A stretch of DNA of 7,507 bases from Betaproteobacteria bacterium RBG_16_58_11 (lineage in GTDB: Bacteria; Pseudomonadota; Gammaproteobacteria; Burkholderiales; Thiobacteraceae), in NCBI GenBank assembly GCA_001770235.1, contig MEQN01000011.1:8822-16328 (forward strand). The letters are read 5' to 3'. The stretch's first letter is position 1. Every line of letters starts with the position of its first letter. The notes beneath the pieces were generated by a model that saw only the letters and a program-made list of their open reading frames with translations, was not told where the DNA came from and searched no databases. Position numbers and translations under genes: made by a program. This document shows positions 4,916 to 7,507 of the stretch, piece by piece.

Positions 4916-5870
4916 GACTGAGCATTTCATCGGCAACGGCGATGACTTCCGCGCTACAAGGCACGAGACCTGGCCCGCCTAAATTGCGAATCGGGGTGTT
5001 GGCATACAGCCCATTTTTCGCCGGATCGGAGCCGCCATAGATACCGATGGTGGGGGTGCCCACGGCGGTCGCGAGGTGCACCAGGCCGGTATCGACGCCG
5101 ACGACTAAGCTCGCTTGCTTGAGCATAAGTGCGGCTTCCTTGAGCGTCAGGCGCGGGGCGACGATCGCGTTGGGAATGGCGCCCGCCAAGCGTTGGGCGC
5201 GTTCGTATTCGGCTAAGCCGCCCCAGGGCAAGACAGCACTGATCCCGCGTTGATGTAAGGACGCGCCCAAGCCAATCCAGTCGGTTTCAGGCCACAATTT
5301 TTCTGCGCGGCTGGTGGCGTGCAGCAGCACCGCGTAGCGTCCAGCGGGCAACCAATTCAATCGTGCATTAGGGATTTGCACGCCATAGTCGAGCGGTAGA
5401 TCGGGCGCAAGATCAAATGCGAGTGCCACCAGGGTGCGATAGCGCACCACTGCATGGGCATTGGGATCGACCGCGAAGGTTTTGTCGTAGCACAGCGCGG
5501 CCAAGGGCTCGCGCGCGCTGTGTCGATCCAGACCGAAGCGCTCACCGTGGGCGAGGCGCGCGAGCAGCCCGCTTTTCAGCAGGCCTTGGGTATCGAGTAT
5601 GAAATCGTAAGCGGTGTGGGCCAAGCGTGCTCGCAGCGCGCGCATCTCGCGCCAAGTTTGCGGACGATACAAAGTCTTGCGCCAACGTCGAATCGCCACC
5701 GGAATGACGTGCGCCACGCCGGGGTGCAGTGCGGGAATTTCGGCGAAGGCTTCTTCCACCAGCCAGTCGATATCAAAGCTGGGATAGCGGCTGCGGATAT
5801 CGCTGACGACAGGCAGATTGTGAATGACATCGCCCATGGAGGACGTTTTGACCAACAGAATACGGGGCAC
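4908..5870 (-). CDS. waaC: LPS heptosyltransferase I WaaC
   Basis: This 320-residue GT-B (family 9) enzyme adds the first L-glycero-D-manno-heptose to Kdo in the LPS inner core, at the cytoplasmic face of the inner membrane. It resembles E. coli WaaC closely: RILLVKTSSMGDVIHNLP (3-20) with catalytic-type D13, WLVEEAFAEIP (36-46), VIPVAIRRWRK (55-65), LDTQGLLKS (92-100), the donor-site lysine in EKLWPE (K191) and GVDTGLVHLA (258-267) with D260. No in-frame ATG exists at the N-terminus; GTG at 5870 directly precedes the conserved PRILLVK and is the only sensible start. Only a weak GGA lies upstream. The frame is open further upstream but that stretch encodes repeat-derived sequence. It overlaps waaA by 8 bp, so the two are co-transcribed. 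A terminator-like hairpin sits 23 bp upstream. Confidence 0.93.
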   Translation of the reverse strand: MPRILLVKTSSMGDVIHNLPVVSDIRSRYPSFDIDWLVEEAFAEIPALHPGVAHVIPVAIRRWRKTLYRPQTWREMRALRARLAHTAYDFILDTQGLLKSGLLARLAHGERFGLDRHSAREPLAALCYDKTFAVDPNAHAVVRYRTLVALAFDLAPDLPLDYGVQIPNARLNWLPAGRYAVLLHATSRAEKLWPETDWIGLGASLHQRGISAVLPWGGLAEYERAQRLAGAIPNAIVAPRLTLKEAALMLKQASLVVGVDTGLVHLATAVGTPTIGIYGGSDPAKNGLYANTPIRNLGGPGLVPCSAEVIAVADEMLSHA

Positions 5871-5892
5871 GGTGGGGGTTCCATAAAATAAA

Positions 5893-5907
5893 ACTCGCGC
5901 AGCGAGT
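5893..5907 (-). terminator. Terminator-like hairpin in the waaC leader
   Basis: On the minus strand ACTCGC-tgc-GCGAGT (six perfect pairs) is followed at once by TTTATTTTATGG, the layout of a short intrinsic terminator. It lies 23 bp before the waaC GTG. It could be an attenuator for waaC-waaA, a 3' end for antisense transcription, or simply part of the adjacent repeat. The stem is short, so efficiency is doubtful. Confidence 0.4.
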
Positions 5908-5913
5908 CTAAGT

Positions 5914-5953
5914 CCCTCTCGCCCGCTTGCGGGAGAGAGCAAGGAGAGAGGGG
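5914..5953. repeat. REP-like palindromic element
   Basis: CTCTCGCCCGC (5916-5926) and GCGGGAGAGAG (5929-5939) form 11-bp arms with one mismatch around TT. A further GAGAGGG (5946-5952) could alternatively pair with CCCTCTC (5914-5920). The sequence resembles the scattered CCCTCTCCCGC-TTGC-GGGAGAGGG intergenic palindromes common in proteobacterial genomes. That resemblance is from general knowledge; copy number here cannot be seen from one window. Confidence 0.55.
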
Positions 5954-5981
5954 AACCGCAGGGCGATTTCGCCTTGCGGTT
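5954..5981. repeat. Long hairpin in the waaC/glycosyltransferase divergent region
   Basis: AACCGCAGGGCGA (5954-5966) faces TCGCCTTGCGGTT (5969-5981): thirteen positions, one of them a G-U type mismatch, with a tiny loop. On the plus strand it is followed by TTTTGGG (counting from 5980), too short a T-run for a good terminator. It follows the REP-like element immediately and may belong to the same mobile or dispersed unit. Promoters for the flanking divergent operons must be close, but none was identified with confidence. Confidence 0.5.
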
Positions 5982-6048
5982 TTGGGCGCTAAGCCTACAC
6001 CGAAACCCGCTTTGCGCATAGAATAGGCGCTTTGTTTTAAGGCCCATC

Positions 6049-6810
6049 TTGCCGCCGCGACAACCCCTTTCCGTCACCATCATCACGCTCAATGCCGCGC
6101 AGCAGATTGCGGCGTGTCTGGCGAGCGCCGCGTTCGCGGACGAGATTGTGGTGGTGGATTCCGGCAGCGTGGACGACACGGTTCAAATTGCGCAACAGCA
6201 TGGTGCGCGCGTGCTGCATCAGGATTGGTTGGGTTATGGACCGCAAAAGCAATTTGCGGTGGAACAGGCCAAACACGATTGGGTGCTGTGCGTGGATGCT
6301 GATGAGCGCGTGAGCGAGGCGCTGCGGCATAGCATCGAGGCAGCACTGAGTGAGCCGCAAGCGCACGGCTTCGCAATGGCGCGTTGCAATAAGTTTTTAG
6401 GGCGTTGGCTGCGGCACGGCGAGGGCTATCCGGACTGGTCGCTGCGCTTGTTTCATCGCGCGCATGGCCGCTGGAGCGCAGACCCGGTGCACGAGAAAGT
6501 GGAACTGGACGGCCCGGCCATGCGCATCCAAGGCGATCTGCTGCACGAATCGAGTGAGGATTTGGCGGCCTATCTGGACAAGCAAAACCGCTACACCACC
6601 TTGGCCGCCGAGGCCTTGTATAAGCGTGGCAAGCGAGTAAGTGTAGTGCAATTGATGCTGAGCCCGCTGCTGCGGTTTTTAAAATTTTACGTGCTGCGTC
6701 TCGGTTTTCTCGATGGCGCGGCGGGTTTGGTGCATATCAGCATCGGCTGTCACAATAGTTTGATGAAATACGCGAAGCTCATGGCTTTGCAACAAGGGAG
6801 AGATGCTTGA
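6049..6810 (+). CDS. Family 2 glycosyltransferase, WaaE/KdtX-like (LPS core)
   Basis: This 253-residue GT-A enzyme resembles the WaaE/KdtX beta-1,4-glucosyltransferase group that adds hexose to the LPS inner core heptose. Seen are the nucleotide-binding strand [14 protein letters not shown] (7-20), [13 protein letters not shown] (32-44), GYGPQKQFA (62-70), the metal-binding DADE (83-86), RLFHR (133-137) and DPVHEKVE (145-152), plus a hydrophobic/basic C-terminal part (about 197-235) that may sit on the membrane. The start is a TTG at 6049 with TAAGG ending 6 nt before it; no ATG precedes the conserved SVTIITLN. The sugar and acceptor cannot be fixed from sequence alone. Its position divergent from waaC-waaA and its 4-bp overlap with a UDP-glucuronate epimerase gene support a role in core decoration. 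Confidence 0.87.
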   Translation: MPPRQPLSVTIITLNAAQQIAACLASAAFADEIVVVDSGSVDDTVQIAQQHGARVLHQDWLGYGPQKQFAVEQAKHDWVLCVDADERVSEALRHSIEAALSEPQAHGFAMARCNKFLGRWLRHGEGYPDWSLRLFHRAHGRWSADPVHEKVELDGPAMRIQGDLLHESSEDLAAYLDKQNRYTTLAAEALYKRGKRVSVVQLMLSPLLRFLKFYVLRLGFLDGAAGLVHISIGCHNSLMKYAKLMALQQGRDA

Positions 6811-7507
6811 AAGTTTTAATTACCGGCGCCGCCGGGTTTATCGGCATGCATACCGCGCTGCGCCTGTTGGCGCGCGGCGACGAAGTGGTGGGCATCGACA
6901 CCCTCAACGATTATTACGAGGTCGCGCTGAAGGAAGCGCGGCTGAAACAAGTGCAGGCACATCCCAACTTTCGTTTCCTCAAAATGAATATGGCCGGCCG
7001 GCCGGCGATGGAGAAATTATTCTCGGAAGAAAAATTCCAGGGTGTCATCAATCTTGCAGCACAGCCCGGCGTGCGTTATTCGCTGCTCAATCCGCATGCC
7101 TATATCGAATCCAATATTGTGGGTTTCATGAATATTCTGGAAGGCTGCCGTCACAATAAGGTCAGGCATCTGGTGTATGCCAGCAGCTCTAGCGTGTATG
7201 GCGCCAATACCAAAATGCCGTTTTCCGAACACGACAATGTCGATCATCCGGTGAGCTTGTATGCCGCCACCAAAAAATCCGGCGAAATGATGGCGCATAC
7301 CTATAGCCATCTGTATGGCTTGCCGACCACGGGTTTGCGCTTTTTTACCGTGTATGGCCCGTGGGGCCGGCCGGATATGTCGCCTTCGCTGTTTACCGGC
7401 GCGATCATGCAAGGCCGCCCGATCGATGTATTCAACGAAGGCAAGATGATGCGCGATTTCACCTACATCGACGACATCGTCGAAGGCGTGGTGCGCGTGC
7501 TGGATAA
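6807..7507 (+). CDS. UDP-glucuronate 4-epimerase-like protein, N-terminal 233 residues (cut by window edge)
   Basis: This is an extended short-chain dehydrogenase/reductase of the UDP-glucuronate 4-epimerase type (CapI/LpsL group), which interconverts UDP-glucuronate and UDP-galacturonate in the cytosol. Visible are the NAD-binding loop GAAGFIG (7-13), the ribose-binding acidic D31 in [20 protein letters not shown] (82-92), [19 protein letters not shown] (125-143), the catalytic YAATK (Y152, K156) and [15 protein letters not shown] (178-192). The NTKMPFS and [10 protein letters not shown] stretches are characteristic of this group. The start is TTG 6807, overlapping the stop of the glycosyltransferase by 4 bp, with GGGAG 6 nt upstream; no ATG in frame precedes the Rossmann motif. 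The gene continues past the right edge; about 100 residues are missing. The product probably supplies galacturonate for LPS or a capsule. Confidence 0.9.
   Translation, partial: MKVLITGAAGFIGMHTALRLLARGDEVVGIDTLNDYYEVALKEARLKQVQAHPNFRFLKMNMAGRPAMEKLFSEEKFQGVINLAAQPGVRYSLLNPHAYIESNIVGFMNILEGCRHNKVRHLVYASSSSVYGANTKMPFSEHDNVDHPVSLYAATKKSGEMMAHTYSHLYGLPTTGLRFFTVYGPWGRPDMSPSLFTGAIMQGRPIDVFNEGKMMRDFTYIDDIVEGVVRVLD

Noticed and set aside
5884..6019. ATG 5884 or upstream starts for waaC
   Set aside because: ATG 5884 is 14 nt from the GTG and so in another frame; the in-frame upstream extension is hairpin and REP-like sequence with no conserved residues.
6037..6651. Minus-strand frames opposite the family 2 glycosyltransferase
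   Set aside because: Their sequences are the complement of conserved GT2 motifs such as DADE; they are shadows.
6992..7374. Repeated GGCCGGCC palindromes in the epimerase gene (6992-7005 and 7365-7374)
   Set aside because: They encode ordinary residues (AGRP, GRP) in a GC-rich gene; too little to suggest a functional site.

Overview
This window looks like a chromosomal segment of a betaproteobacterium, probably of the Nitrosomonadales/Gallionellaceae kind. That placement is an inference from moderately high GC and from the gene neighbourhood: thiC divergent from a pcm-like methyltransferase and a tolC-family gene, followed by LPS inner-core genes. No search was run.

Left end (1-343): the first 40 codons of thiC run leftwards out of the window. 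They are preceded by a clear TPP riboswitch on the minus strand, whose downstream sequence offers a readable alternative-pairing switch that could hide the thiC ribosome binding site. Two overlapping inverted repeats lie between the aptamer and the divergent gene.

Envelope/repair block (344-2376): a protein-L-isoaspartate O-methyltransferase-family protein is followed 53 bp later by a TolC-family outer membrane efflux/secretion channel with a signal peptide.

Accessory block (about 2377-3658): wedged between tolC and waaA are an orphan three-helix membrane protein of about 40% GC, a degenerate G-rich tandem array built on GGTCAG with a 20-bp higher-order unit, and a FitAB/VapBC-type toxin-antitoxin operon. 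The operon has two operator-like inverted repeats 33 bp apart that straddle a possible promoter. The toxin reading frame runs 27 bp into the 3' end of waaA, tail to tail.

LPS core block (3632-7507): on the minus strand waaC (heptosyltransferase I) overlaps waaA (Kdo transferase) by 8 bp, so the pair builds the Kdo-heptose inner core. A 178-bp divergent intergenic region with three successive hairpins separates it from a plus-strand pair: a WaaE/KdtX-like family 2 glycosyltransferase and, overlapping it by 4 bp, a UDP-glucuronate 4-epimerase-like gene cut by the window edge. Together these four genes plausibly make and decorate the LPS core, the epimerase supplying UDP-galacturonate.

Most of the window is conventional. 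The best candidates for something undescribed are the tandem array with its quadruplex potential, the orphan membrane protein, and the hairpin-rich waaC leader. I did not find a convincing wholly new system.
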